A DNA stretch of 64,000 bases from Notospermus geniculatus (taxonomy: Eukaryota; Nemertea; Pilidiophora; Heteronemertea; Lineidae), in contig NMRB01000960.1 of assembly GCA_002633025.1 (NCBI GenBank), positions 89,866-153,865 of the forward strand, read 5' to 3'. Below, piece after piece: positions 54,350 through 64,000 of the stretch. Both the position numbers and the translations under genes were made by a program. The notes beneath the pieces are model-generated. The model was given only the letters and a program-made list of their open reading frames with translations. It did no database searches and was not told the DNA's origin. Positions within the stretch are counted from its first letter, which is position 1. Every line of letters begins with the position of its first letter.

Positions 54350-57300
54350 GTAGGTAGGCCTACTGCATCATTTGAGAATCTTTCCCGCCGTAAGGCCGGG
54401 TTTACATCGGATGACACGCGACACGAACACGAAGGCGAACAATGGCTTTACAAAGGATTCATCCCCATGAAACCTTTGTTCGCCTGCGTGTTCGTGTCGC
54501 GTGTCATCCGATGTAAACCCAGCCAAGGTTCATTGGCGGACGGATCCGATCCGTTTCCAGTCCGTTTGCCCCCAGTTTTCCGGAGACGACAACGCTGAAG
54601 TCCATTTGATAGATTTTTTACGGACATGAACCGGACCAATTCCGTGTGCCAATGAACCTTGCTTAAGGCATATTAACCACGAAGAAATGATTAATGTGGG
54701 ATCCAGAAACAGGCATAGGGCTTCTAGTTGTGACATGAGAGGGAAAATTGGGTCCTGATTGAGGGTATTCGAAAGCCCTGTTGTTTGTCCCCAGTGCTGT
54801 ATGTGAATCCAGGTGGCGGAGAACAATGACGCTCTCCATTGTCCACTCTCCAGTCTCCAGTATCAAGGGTTTTCGAATACCCATCACCTGCGGCACGCAC
54901 CGCTGCGTCTCACCGGACAGAAAGTCCCGAGGCAGAAAACTCACCGAAAACACGCGCACACGCGAGCTACCTGCTGAGCAAACGGTCTCGAATAACGTTT
55001 TGCTCAGCAGATAGCTACAGTGTGCGGCAGGCTTAAGGCTTTTGTTGTTTCTGTTCCGCATCTTGGTCGATGTGCTGGAAGTATGAAGCCTGAAGTGATA
55101 TCATAAGGCCACCGCCGACCAGTATACGGAACGGAAAATGTATTGTTTCGAACCAGCGTTGCGAGAAATACCATTCAAAGACTTTTCCGTTCTGCTCACT
55201 GGTCAGCGGAGAAGTATGAATTGGTTTCCGCATTGCGCTGTATCGGCAAAGCTGTTTGCGGGGCAGCTTTGTCAGCCACATCACATGCGCGTCGGCATTA
55301 AGAGAAAATTGAAATATTACAAGTAAAAAACAAGAAAGGACATCGGAGCGATGTCAATGGTTTCCGATGAGAAGTTCACTACTCTAGAGCTCGTTAACTG
55401 TGACCTTGACCTCTGACCTTGAGAAGTATTGCGTAACTGGAACAGGTATCCTTGCTTAAACCTATAGGGGATGGTTAATGCAGGCTTCTTATTAGTTTTC
55501 CCCTGAAATTCTGAGTTGCTTTGCATTTTGGAACTGTCTGACCTTGACCTTGACCTTGACACTCAGGACGGTTGTTTGAGCACAGATAATAGGGAGGTTT
55601 AGAAATCAAACAATAAACGTAAACTTTACGATAGCTTTATTTTTCATACTGCACATTAACCAGATTTTATATTGCATTTTTGGTACAAAAAAGTTGTCGT
55701 TAACATGACGTCACATGGCACTCAAATTCCTGCCCTAGGAATGGAGTGTGACGTCACTGTCGTATTGTTTAGGTTTAAAGTTCATTTTCTCATCCTTCAA
55801 TGGCGATTTCAGAGCATCTTGATTCCAAAAATTTTTCAAAGATCTGATTTCGGGAGGTCTCGCGAGGAAACGAGGGCATTTTCGGCCCTTTAGGGTCCTT
55901 TGATGGTGAAACTGTTGTGTTTTTCTGAAAGATGAGGAATTTCTGAGTGGAAATAGCTGTGTTTCCCGTTCATAAGTGTCAGGGTTTTCTTGTGAGCAAG
56001 ATTTGAACTTAAAAACACCAGTCTGCCTGAGAGTTGGAGTTAGATCCCTTGTTATTATATATACATATTTCTGGGGTATTTACCCCGGGGGTCAGGACAC
56101 TGTCGTGGGGTGTTTTTGGACCTCGGAAACACCCACCACCCCTGCCATGCATGCCTCAAGTCCCTGTGCCCATGCGCAGCGTATCCTAAAGGGGCCCGGT
56201 ATTGCAACTTTTTCTCGACAGCCGGCGCCACCGCGCCACTCTCCAACCCACGGGACGAACTACGTTTGTAGTGGATTTTTGTAGTTCGTTTTGCTGCCGC
56301 TAGGTGGCTCCCTACGTCGTCAGTCAAATTACCTATCGTATACCATGGTCCTTAAACTTCCCTAATATTACTATGGGCCGTATTCTAGAAGATTCCTTAA
56401 GTGTAAGGTCGATCTTAATCTTTTGTATGTATTCTACCCTGGAAACAATACCTAAAGGTCGACCTTTAAGCTTCTAGAATACGGCCCTTTATCTCCTTAC
56501 AGGGCGGCCCCAGTGTTGCGCCGAGTACAAATACCAAAACAAACTCAGTGACCTGCAAAATGGGAACTACGAGCTTTACCCTGGAACACCCCCTTCAAAC
56601 GTCCCCGTCAAATTCTACTGTTACAAGTCTGATGAATCCGCCACCGACTTCAACGAGTTCATCAACTTGCCCCCGGCACCAAAGTTAAACGACGCTCATT
56701 ATGATGACCAGGGCAAGACGTCAGATTTGAGAGGGACTACGGAATTCACAAAGATACGAATAAATACCAAGGTGGGTTACAGGAAACTCTTCAGCATTCT
56801 CACGGCGACAAATGAAATTCTATCTTTTCTATCCCATGTTGGCATTTATTGAAACAGACTTACTAAAGTTTAGCTCACCGACATGGCCGGCAGAGATGAC
56901 CTCGATGAGATTTCCGTACGTCTGCTTCCAGCTTGAGGCCCTTTTCGATGTATTTTTACTATGAAGCCGGCGTGAGTAAGCGCGAGTTGTGACGTCAGAG
57001 CTAACAAGAACGCTGTGGCGCTTACTCTGGGAAGCGCGGCGCTACTAATCGAACATGCTCAATAGAGAGGTTGAGATCAGCGACGACTTCACGGCACGGA
57101 TCCTAAAAGCTACGTATACGCATCGAAATGTACACAAAATTTGCCCTTGTTGTACAGAATTCTACCCGTATATGTATAAGGATCCGTGATAAGTCGCTGA
57201 TCTCAACATCCCTATTAAGTGACAATCGCCGGCGAGGCAAGATTTTGCTCAGTGGCTATCGCAGATCGCTTGCAAATATCGCCTGTTGTGCTGCCCGCTA

Positions 57301-57968
57301 GACCGCTTTAGCTCATTCATGTCATATGTCTCTTCATACTCCACGCAGCGTTGAAATTTTTTGATACTTGGACGAAAATTTTAACACTGCCATTGACGCT
57401 AGATCGCCATCTTAAATCTTGACGTCATCGTCGGTGGGCTGTCTATCACGTGACGCGAACTCCTTTTTCAAAATGGTACATGTATTATTTGCAGAAAACC
57501 GTATTTATCTTGTCGTCGAAAATGAAACAGAATAACTTTATTATTACTTTAAATCTACTCCACCGATGTTTGTATCACTCTATACCTTTATACACCTATC
57601 TCCAAATATTGTAAGCGTAGAAAACGACGTGATGGGTAACCGCTTAACAATTTTTAAAAAAATCTACTGTTCGCTCCGCGCTCGCACTACTTTTCAAGAT
57701 GAAAACCTGGCGTCGATACTAGTGCTGATATTCTCAGATATCGCCACCTAGCGTCAAGTTTGATGCTCTTATATCATTAACTGATTCACAGAACATGAAG
57801 GTGAAAGTGGACGATTTCACATTCGCAAAGAAGTCTGAAGTGAAGTTCCAACCCTATGGACAAGCTGGAGGGCTAAGTTATTGGCATATGATAAAATATG
57901 GTTTGTCCACACCTTATGGTTATTTCCACATCGACCTGACCGGTACAAGGTTTAGAGTGAAGGGAACA
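54013..57968 (+). CDS. Secreted PAN + GON-domain protein, 5' part (three exons)
   Basis: Exons 54013-54349, 56503-56771 and 57792-57968 join in frame (261 codons) and are still open at the last donor, so the 3' end is not found. Met1 is chosen because it starts a clear signal peptide (SFVFLVCLALLNAHS). A Cys-spaced PAN/apple-like module follows (FLSCGMECVNTEKCSSFNYL, QLCQLSS). Then comes the start of a GON domain as known at the C-terminus of ADAMTS9/20: C-A-E-Y with NGNYELYPG, VKFYCY, TEFTKIRINT, then DDFTFAKK and GYFHIDLTGTRFRVKGT. The ADAMTS GON counterpart has F.KIRI and G.F.I.L.GT..... It may act in the extracellular matrix or as a secreted recognition protein; its function is unknown. 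Confidence 0.8.
54393..54525. repeat. Palindromic MITE (133 bp)
   Basis: ggccgggtttacatcggatg and acacgcgacacgaacacgaa are inverted as ttcgtgtcgcgtgtcatccg and atgtaaacccagcc. The end type is the same as element D (gggtttacat). It lies in intron 1 of the GON gene. Confidence 0.85.
54526..54662. repeat. MITE with aaggttcattggc ends
   Basis: aaggttcattggcggacgga is inverted as tccgtgtgccaatgaacctt. It begins directly where the previous MITE ends. Confidence 0.8.
54765..54884. repeat. Small inverted repeat
   Basis: gggtattcgaaagccctg pairs with agggttttcgaataccc, about 120 bp overall. It is in intron 1 of the GON gene. Confidence 0.6.
55380..55565 (+). repeat. Family J-related fragment
   Basis: Contains tgaccttgacctctgacctt and tgaccttgaccttgaccttg words typical of the family J arrays. 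Confidence 0.5.
55868..56165 (+). repeat. Dispersed repeat family I, copy 2
   Basis: Direct copy of 47636-47935 in intron 1 of the GON gene, with small indels. Confidence 0.85.
56375..56487. repeat. MITE abutting the 3' splice site of GON exon 2
   Basis: gggccgtattctagaag is inverted as cttctagaatacggccc, with aaggtcgat/gtcgacctt inside. The right end is 14-15 bases from the acceptor AG at 56501-56502, so the element contributes part of the branch-point and pyrimidine-tract region. Confidence 0.85.
56503..56771 (+). CDS. GON gene exon 2: start of GON domain
   Basis: The acceptor is tccttacag at 56502 and the donor is gtgggt at 56772; entry phase is 1 and exit phase is 0. It encodes QCCAEYKYQNKLSDLQNGNY, NVPVKFYCYKSDESATDFN and GTTEFTKIRINTK. 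Confidence 0.85.
57063..57213. repeat. Palindromic MITE (about 150 bp)
   Basis: agaggttgagatcagcgacg and acttcacggcacggatcct are inverted as aggatccgtgataagtcgct and gatctcaacatccct. It lies in intron 2 of the GON gene. Confidence 0.8.
57792..57968 (+). CDS. GON gene exon 3: GON domain continuation
   Basis: The acceptor is attcacag at 57791 and the donor is gtaagt at 57969; phase 0 on both sides. It encodes NMKVKVDDFTFAKKSEVKF, then YGYFHIDLTGTRFRVKGT. The strand pattern matches the middle of ADAMTS9-type GON domains; the Cys-rich end is not yet found. Confidence 0.85.
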
Positions 57969-57996
57969 GTAAGTTGTATTTTTGACATTTAAAGGG

Positions 57997-58410
57997 GCAC
58001 TGTATTCCTCCCCATTCGGAACTTCCGAAGGCAACTGCTCGGCAATTTCCGTAGACACTCGCATTTCCCCTCGGACACAATTCCAAGGCAGCCATCTTGA
58101 ACGCGCAAGGATTTCCATGCGTTTCTGGGGGTCGGCTCATCACACCTGCAGCACCTACGCACTAGGTAACACAGAAACGTTGCGTTATTGGATCAATAAT
58201 TGGCAGATTGGTTGAGATACCGGTACGTTTATATATAATATGCCTCAACATATATCCAGCAAATAAAGTTGAACATCTTAACAGGCCAAAATAGTCCCAC
58301 GGTCGCCACCTGGGTTTGTTGATAAACAATATGGCCGCCTTGGACTTGTGTCCGAGGTGAAATGCGCCGCCCAGTGAACCGATAAGCAGTTCGCCTCACG
58401 TCGTTGCAAT
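57997..58410 (+). mobile_element. Element A, uninterrupted copy
   Basis: Matches the flanks of the 8980-9710 palindrome (ttccgaaggcaactgctcgg, tattggat.aataattggca, ggacttgtgtccgaggtgaa) without the palindrome. The junction reads cacctacgcactaggtaac. Confidence 0.8.
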
Positions 58411-59166
58411 TTGCTATGTTCTACCTCTGATTTCATGCTGAATTTGCAAAGGAAAAATGTAGTAAGTCACAATTCTGATGACTTAGACGTAAAAACCGAG
58501 TAAGTGCACCACTGTCTTTCCGAGGCTTTGGCGAACATTTTGCAAACAAAAACTGTTTAAACAATGTAATACAAGTTTGAACACTGTGAATGTTGATCTT
58601 CTGTTCAAATCTTATTATTATCAGGCAATTGGATTGGATTGGATCAGATTTTACGCCGACTATGATCAATATCAATGAGTGTGCACATTCAAGCCTTGGA
58701 AACCTGTGATCAGTTTCATGCGCTTGACGATCCGCGAACAAGTACGACTTGGCCCTTATACTGACAAGGGAGCCGTATTCTTACAATTAAATCCTTATTC
58801 GCACTGGCGGCGTGGTGCGATGCGTTGAAAAAATCGCCAAGCGGTGTCAGTTTTGACATAGCGCAGTGCGGCGCGACGCGATTGCGTGCGGTGGTCATGA
58901 TTAGCAGAAATTACATCATTCATGTCATTCAAATTGTGACAAATATTCCAGAATCCTCAGCTCACGCGACAGGCGATTCGACGCGGAAAAATACTGCAGG
59001 AGCGGTCGGGGCGGTGGAAATCGCTCGTCACGCTCTACCGCTTCTTACTGCATCGCGTCCCACCACAAGTGTCAACAGCTGTAGGCTTAACAATGGGAAC
59101 AACCAGTCGCGAAAAATATCGCATCGCACCGCGTCGCATAGCGCCGGCAGTGTGAACAAGGCTTAA
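58411..59166. other. Intergenic or intronic DNA, nothing firm
   Basis: Rich in gcg-type words at 58800-59150 with partial inverted character (cggtgtcagttttgacatag region; ends ttaaaggc). It may be a decayed element ending at the MITE that starts at 59167. No exon was recognised. Confidence 0.4.
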
Positions 59167-59290
59167 AGGCCCGTTTCTACAGAGGCGGCAGCGTGAGCGT
59201 TTTGACGCTTCGCCCATTGTTTGGAAGCAAAATAACAAAAGATTTGACGCATCACGCGGCGTGAAACGCGTCTGTGGAAACGAGCCTTTA
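59167..59290. repeat. MITE (about 125 bp)
   Basis: aaaggcccgtttctacagag is inverted as gtctgtggaaacgagccttt. The interior holds gcgtgagcgttttgacgc-type words. Confidence 0.8.
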
Positions 59291-59399
59291 GACTGACTGT
59301 CCATTCACGCGATTTTCGAGCGGCAGAAAGGATGCGACGTCGCGTGGCGCAAAAATCGCGTTAATGGATTCTTAGCCTTACTCGTCGAGGTCGTGCATG

Positions 59400-60680
59400 A
59401 GGCCAGTCTTTTTTGCTGACGTCGGTGGAGGCATGGAAGGAGTTGAGTGAGGACTCCTGTAGTCAACCGACGTGGAGGCAAAAGATTGACCAAACCATTA
59501 TGATCCCAGAAAATACGCAGTGCACGATTGTGTGAGATCTTTCTTCATGCATTAAAGGCATTAATTTTGACCGGTTACATAGCGATTACCTAACTTCAGT
59601 TAAGGAGGACATTTAGGGCCGTATGCACCAACGAACATTACCTTCAACTCACGTTGCGCCACAGGATTTCCATTGTCACCTCATGCCCTGGCAAACATGA
59701 CCGTATGTCCCTTGACAAGTCCTTTTTATTGATCCAGAACATTACTTTTTCTGACCGTACCCCCACCCTATTATCTTCAAATTCGGACTTAGTCATTTTT
59801 TCCGAGTTCAGGAATGGGACAGGTAAGTGGGAATTTAGAGTATGCTTGTTCCTGAGTTTGAAAAGGACCCCCTTATGGAAGGAATCAACGGAAATTTTCC
59901 ACCCTTTCTGCGAGTTTTTTCATCCAATTAGACCCCCTAATGGAAGGAACCACGTTATTTTCACCCCTTTTTCGGGAGGATCGAAATGCGACTCGGATAT
60001 GATGCACTACACGAGGTACTCGTTGGGGATTAGGTAAATGCCTGGGTAAATGATAAAGCGCGGCCTGACCCGAACGACGCGTGTACGCGAGGGATAACTC
60101 GTCGCAGGGATTGAGAACAGGACTTCCATACCCCTTTTTATTATTTTTTCGGGAAGATAACCTTTTGACCCCTAATTAAGAATTTTTTTGGGAGAAAAGT
60201 CGTTCAAAGTACCATATTTTAAGTGTTTTACGGGAATTTTTTCCAGAACAATGCTCCCTTTCCCGCAAAAATTGGAACGAGCATCGGTATGGTTGACCCC
60301 TGAGTGGAGGCCCGGGTATAGAACAGATCAAAGTGGAGTTCAGAAGAACCAAATATGAAACAAAACAATAACGAAGTGTTAGGAGATAACAGAGCCTGAT
60401 CAACGTGAACACAAGTTCAGTAGAAACATATCATGAAACAATAACGAGGTGTTGGGAGATAACAGAGCCTGACACACATGACACCCGTGAGTCAATCCTG
60501 CACATCCTGGCAACCGAACAAAATAAAAAGTATCAAGTGAAAAACAAAAGTCTCGCCAACATTTATTTTACTGCAATCTTAGTGATTCTGGCCATTAATT
60601 GACTGAGAGAAAAGAACATGCTTAGTGCAGTTTGCCCTCACCAAAACAATAGAAGTCTGTTGTTCGGCGGTCAATTTTTA
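59400..60680. other. Downstream DNA, no supported exon
   Basis: One exon-like stretch at about 59665-59822 has AG/GT borders and an open frame, but it does not match the phase of GON exon 3 and has no recognisable domain. The rest includes degenerate 'gaccccctaatggaagga' duplications near 59870 and 59930, and 'caataacgaggtgttgggag' duplicated near 60365 and 60440. Confidence 0.45.
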
Positions 60681-61215
60681 GCTCACCTGGGGTGAGCTCT
60701 TGTCGTGGGTCTGCGTCCGTCGTGTTCCGTTAGCAGGGCACGTTTCGTAACCGCTGGAGCTATCGATCTGAAACTTGGTGCATACATACCCCTAGGTCAG
60801 ATGACCTATGACACCAAGTTTCGGTCCGATTCTATTCTTGGCTTGGCCATCAGGTGGCGGAAACCAAGAACACAAAAAGTACAATAACTCCTGAACTAAT
60901 GACTGGATCACCTCCAAATTTTTATCATAGGTGTATCTAATGAGGGTACATTACATACATGTAACAGGTTTTTGATTTGACCTACTTTTCAAGGTAACAG
61001 AGGTCAAAGTTCAAACTTTTGCCTTTAAGTGGCACGTTACGTAACCGCAGTTGTTATTGGTCTGAAATTTGGTACATCAGGTGCCACCAGGTGGCCAAAA
61101 CCAAAGCTCAAAGTCTAGTAACTCCTGAACTGTAACTGGATTGTCTCCGAATTTTTATCAGGTGCATCTAATGAGGATACATGACCCTGGAACATTTCGA
61201 TTTAACATTTGTCAT
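60680..61215 (+). repeat. Family K copy with its apparent left end
   Basis: Begins tagctcacctggggtgagct (a 20-bp imperfect palindrome), then gtccgttagcagggcacgtt, ctgaaacttggtgcatac and gacctacttttcaaggtaac-agaggtcaaag. It parallels 48575-49450 read on the other strand. Confidence 0.75.
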
Positions 61216-61969
61216 TTGAGCACATGGTCCATGGACCATTTCATTTCATTTCACACCGACCCTCTCTATTTTTGGCCGGGAGGGCGAGGAGTAGGCTTGG
61301 AATTTCAATGTACGGTATTTCGCTAAAAAAAGATTTTTCCACTGAGCCACAGCGCCCTGTCGTCTAATTGCTAGATTTGCTTTGAAAGTACTTTCAATTT
61401 ATTGGAGCACCCTGTATAATCTGATTCGGTATGGGCACTACGGTATTGGGGGATGATGCGATCACCGTTGCTGGCGCCACCTGTCGACAAAAAGTGGCAA
61501 TATCGGCGTGGCCCCAAAAGATAGCTTTTTATATGACCGGTGCGAATAGGGAACGCTCAAAACGTAACGAAACGAAAACGAAAACTGAACTTATGGCCAA
61601 GTCAAATTCGGTAGACCGCTTTTGATTGGCGGATATTGCTTGACCAGAGAGCGCCACCGGACTCATGAACGTACAAGCTCATTACAATGCAGATTAAATT
61701 TCGTTCACTTGGTGATTGGGCCGTGACACTCCCGCCCCGCTGAATAGCTCATTCAGTCTTCAGAATGTCCTCCATGACCTTGGATGAATTTGACATGATT
61801 GTGTGAGTGGGAGTTTATTTGACTTCAGTGAAAGGTCGTCTGACCACGTAATACATCGATGGGATTGCGGATAGGTTGTGTAATAAATATTTCACTCATC
61901 CAAACAAAAGCGATTCGCGTGCGATTCCAAATCGCTTGGCGAATCGCTTCTGGTGTACACCCCTGCTTT

Positions 61970-62047
61970 CCATTGGTGCGTTTTCGCGTGCTGAAACGCG
62001 GTTTCCTGCGTTTTGGTGCTCGGAAACGCGCAAATGGAAAGCAGGCT
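61970..62047. repeat. Short inverted repeat
   Basis: cctgctttccatt.gtgcgttt is inverted as cgcgcaaatggaaagcagg, about 78 bp overall. Small MITE. Confidence 0.6.
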
Positions 62048-62172
62048 TACGCCGGCGACAGACTGGCGCGTACGCAGCGCGTCTTGCAGACGTTTCACCA
62101 ATCAGATCTTTCGATAGCTGTTTCGGTCCGTGTTACCACCTCACTGATTGGTTGAACGCTTGCCGACGCACT

Positions 62173-62449
62173 GCATAAAGTGTTTTTCACATTGAACTGG
62201 CCAAAGGTACTTAGTTGAACTCAGGAATGTGACCAGATCACATTTACCGAGAGGTAGTGGTGTTGCACAACACTGACTTGAAAACAGATTACAGCTCTTT
62301 CATGCTGTCAGCCAAAGCTGGTCAGCCATGGCACTGGCTGCCGAGGGTTGTGTAACATTATTATTTGTGATCATGCCATTACAGTTTAGTGACAAGAGGT
62401 CAGCCAAGTACCTTTGGCCAGTTCAATGTGGAAAAACACTTTACACGCC
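62173..62449. repeat. MITE with ~40-bp TIRs
   Basis: taaagtgtttttcacattga and actggccaaaggtact at the left are inverted as agtacctttggccagttcaa and tgtggaaaaacacttta at the right. Confidence 0.85.
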
Positions 62450-62885
62450 AGTTTGTCACCGACTTTATAGGATTGCGTATCATTCACCACACCACGAGCC
62501 GTTTTGCTGGAATGCATTTTTTATAACTTGCCGGAACGTGTGCATGTACAAAATCTAGGCACGACGATCTTCCCGGCCGCGGCCACTAAACACATCGGAT
62601 ACAGTATACAATGCGACAAACCACATTTTGTTGACATCTCCCTTAAACTTCAGCCTTTTGCGACAAGAACAATAACACAATTCACATGCAATTACCTAAA
62701 CATTGTGGGACAAAAATGAAGCCCGATCGCACGGTATGATGGCCATGAGGGCTACAGAGGGCAAGATTCATACGACGTAGGCCTATTATCAATTGATTGT
62801 AATATTCACACACCACTAATTGGCAGCGGGCCGCCTGCTATTCATACTACAAGACGAAAAGGGAAATTATGCACGAATCACGTGA

Positions 62886-63150
62886 CCCTTAAAGATAGGC
62901 CTTAAAGATAATATATCACGGATATTTTCGCGGGCCACGAAATTCATTGTTTATTTACATTTTGTTTGTTTATGTCCAGGGTTTCTTTGTCTTATGAGCA
63001 AATTGTTGGTGGCGTGCCCCTCTAGAAATTCTGTTGATTCCCAAAGGAGTCATTTTGGTGGGTTGGCATGTCCCAAAAGTCCAAAATAACATAATGTAAA
63101 CATTCATGTTTACAAACATTGAATGTAAACAATGAGGTGGACTTTATCTG
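62886..63150 (-). repeat. MITE family M, copy 2
   Basis: Opposite-orientation copy of 30152-30411 (tatcacggatattttcgcgg, attgtttatttacattttgt, catgtttacaaacattgaat). Confidence 0.8.
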
Positions 63151-64000
63151 ACCATTGTTCCGCCGAGCTAATTTTATATACTAGTATACCTAATTTGCTG
63201 TTCACACTCAAAAAAACAAACCCAACAATGAGGATCCTATCTACCCAACGTGGCTCTCTCTTCTGATTGGGGCGTATGATTTGGTTACTAGGCAATTCTG
63301 CCCTACAATGGAAGACTGCAGCATCTGCATATCGCAGTCTTCCCTTGTGCAGCCTCTGCAGCCTTTCCTATTCAGTGAAGTGGACAATGTACATCTACAC
63401 TCTAGGTGTGTAATAACATCAGTAGATACTGCTCTCCTTTCTTGCAAAATTATTCAGAGCTACCATTTAAAACAAGGGAGATATATGGCATAAAACGCAA
63501 GACCGCAGTAAGTGCTGTAACGAGACTAACGTCGAGAGGTCGTTTTCGGGATTCTTCTTTATTTAAAGATCGATAACATATTTCAACTACAACAGATGCT
63601 TGGTCTAGCCTAGTCTCGTCTGATCTTATCTCTGCCCCAAGTTTTCCTTGGAGCCCCTTATATTCAGAAATTACATTCCTTCTTAGACGTTGGTTCAAGC
63701 AGCATTCCTTGCAAGCTCGGTCTGATGTCCAAATTAAGTAACTACCTGTCTCTTGTATATTTTTAGAGTCAAACTTAGATATTTGAAGCTATTTTTATTA
63801 CTCACTTAGATATTTGCTTCTAAAATTAGTACGTTCAAGAAACTGTATCTGCTACCTGGGAATTTGATATCTTGACGTTCCATGACCATGTTTAAAGATC
63901 TACGTATTGACGTGAGGTGCTTGGAATGCTGGTTAAACCAGTTGTAAACAACAACAACTTAACCCTTTCGGTTACAGTGCAGTTACTGCAGTCTTCGTTT
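63151..64000. other. Window end, nothing recognised
   Basis: No exon with both splice borders and a domain, no TIR element and no tandem array was seen in these 850 bases. Confidence 0.45.

Noticed and set aside
59665-59822. Exon-like segment with acceptor cacag and donor gtaagt downstream of the GON exons
   Set aside because: GON exon 3 ends in phase 0, while the open frame here needs entry phase 2; the phase-0 frame has an early stop. No GON cysteine pattern is present.

Overview
The window looks like TE-rich DNA from a marine invertebrate deuterostome. I favour amphioxus, a hemichordate or an echinoderm, but the sequence alone does not settle it. The reasons are many short exons with canonical GT/AG borders in long introns, a mannose-receptor-like multi-lectin gene, a GON-domain gene, very dense MITEs and foldback elements, central-domain-type SINEs, and frequent 'taggccta' and 'tacatgta' words. 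Nothing in it is prokaryotic: there are no operons, and the longest credible coding exon is about 1.2 kb. Three N-gaps show that this is a draft scaffold.

Layout. (1) 1-6 kb holds two convergent genes. One is the 3' part of a DUF6589-type protein gene (+, seven exons, 694 codons visible). The other is a two-exon RecQ-like helicase of about 557 aa (-). Together they look like cargo of a large DNA transposon whose left end lies outside the window. (2) 7.1-42.3 kb is one gene on +. Its 16 recognised exons join in frame with compatible phases (2767 nt) and encode the last six C-type lectin-like domains (CTLDs A-F), a stalk, one transmembrane helix and a short tail with an FDNAVY sorting motif. 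This is a macrophage-mannose-receptor-like endocytic receptor. Its N-terminus is upstream of the window, so the DUF6589/RecQ pair probably sits in one of its introns. (3) 42.3-54.0 kb is intergenic: nested foldback elements, MITEs and degenerate tandem repeats. (4) 54.0-58.0 kb holds the first three exons of a secreted protein with a signal peptide, a PAN/apple-like module and the first part of a GON domain. The rest is probably beyond the window. (5) 58-64 kb is repeats, with no gene I can support.

The introns record many transposition events. There are several cases of elements nested in elements, with target-site duplications (TSDs) and, in three cases, an 'empty-site' comparison available inside the same window. 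The most interesting is a 728-bp foldback (20114-20841). Its termini read CACAGTG, it is flanked by a 5-bp TSD, and it has A-rich tracts where a 23-spacer RSS nonamer would lie, all as in Transib/ProtoRAG transposons. Some mobile sequences touch gene function: a MITE supplies an AATAAA downstream of the lectin gene, another MITE abuts a 3' splice site of the GON gene, and dispersed repeats flank a lectin exon. All gene models are hand-made from splice consensus, phase and domain motifs. No database search was possible.
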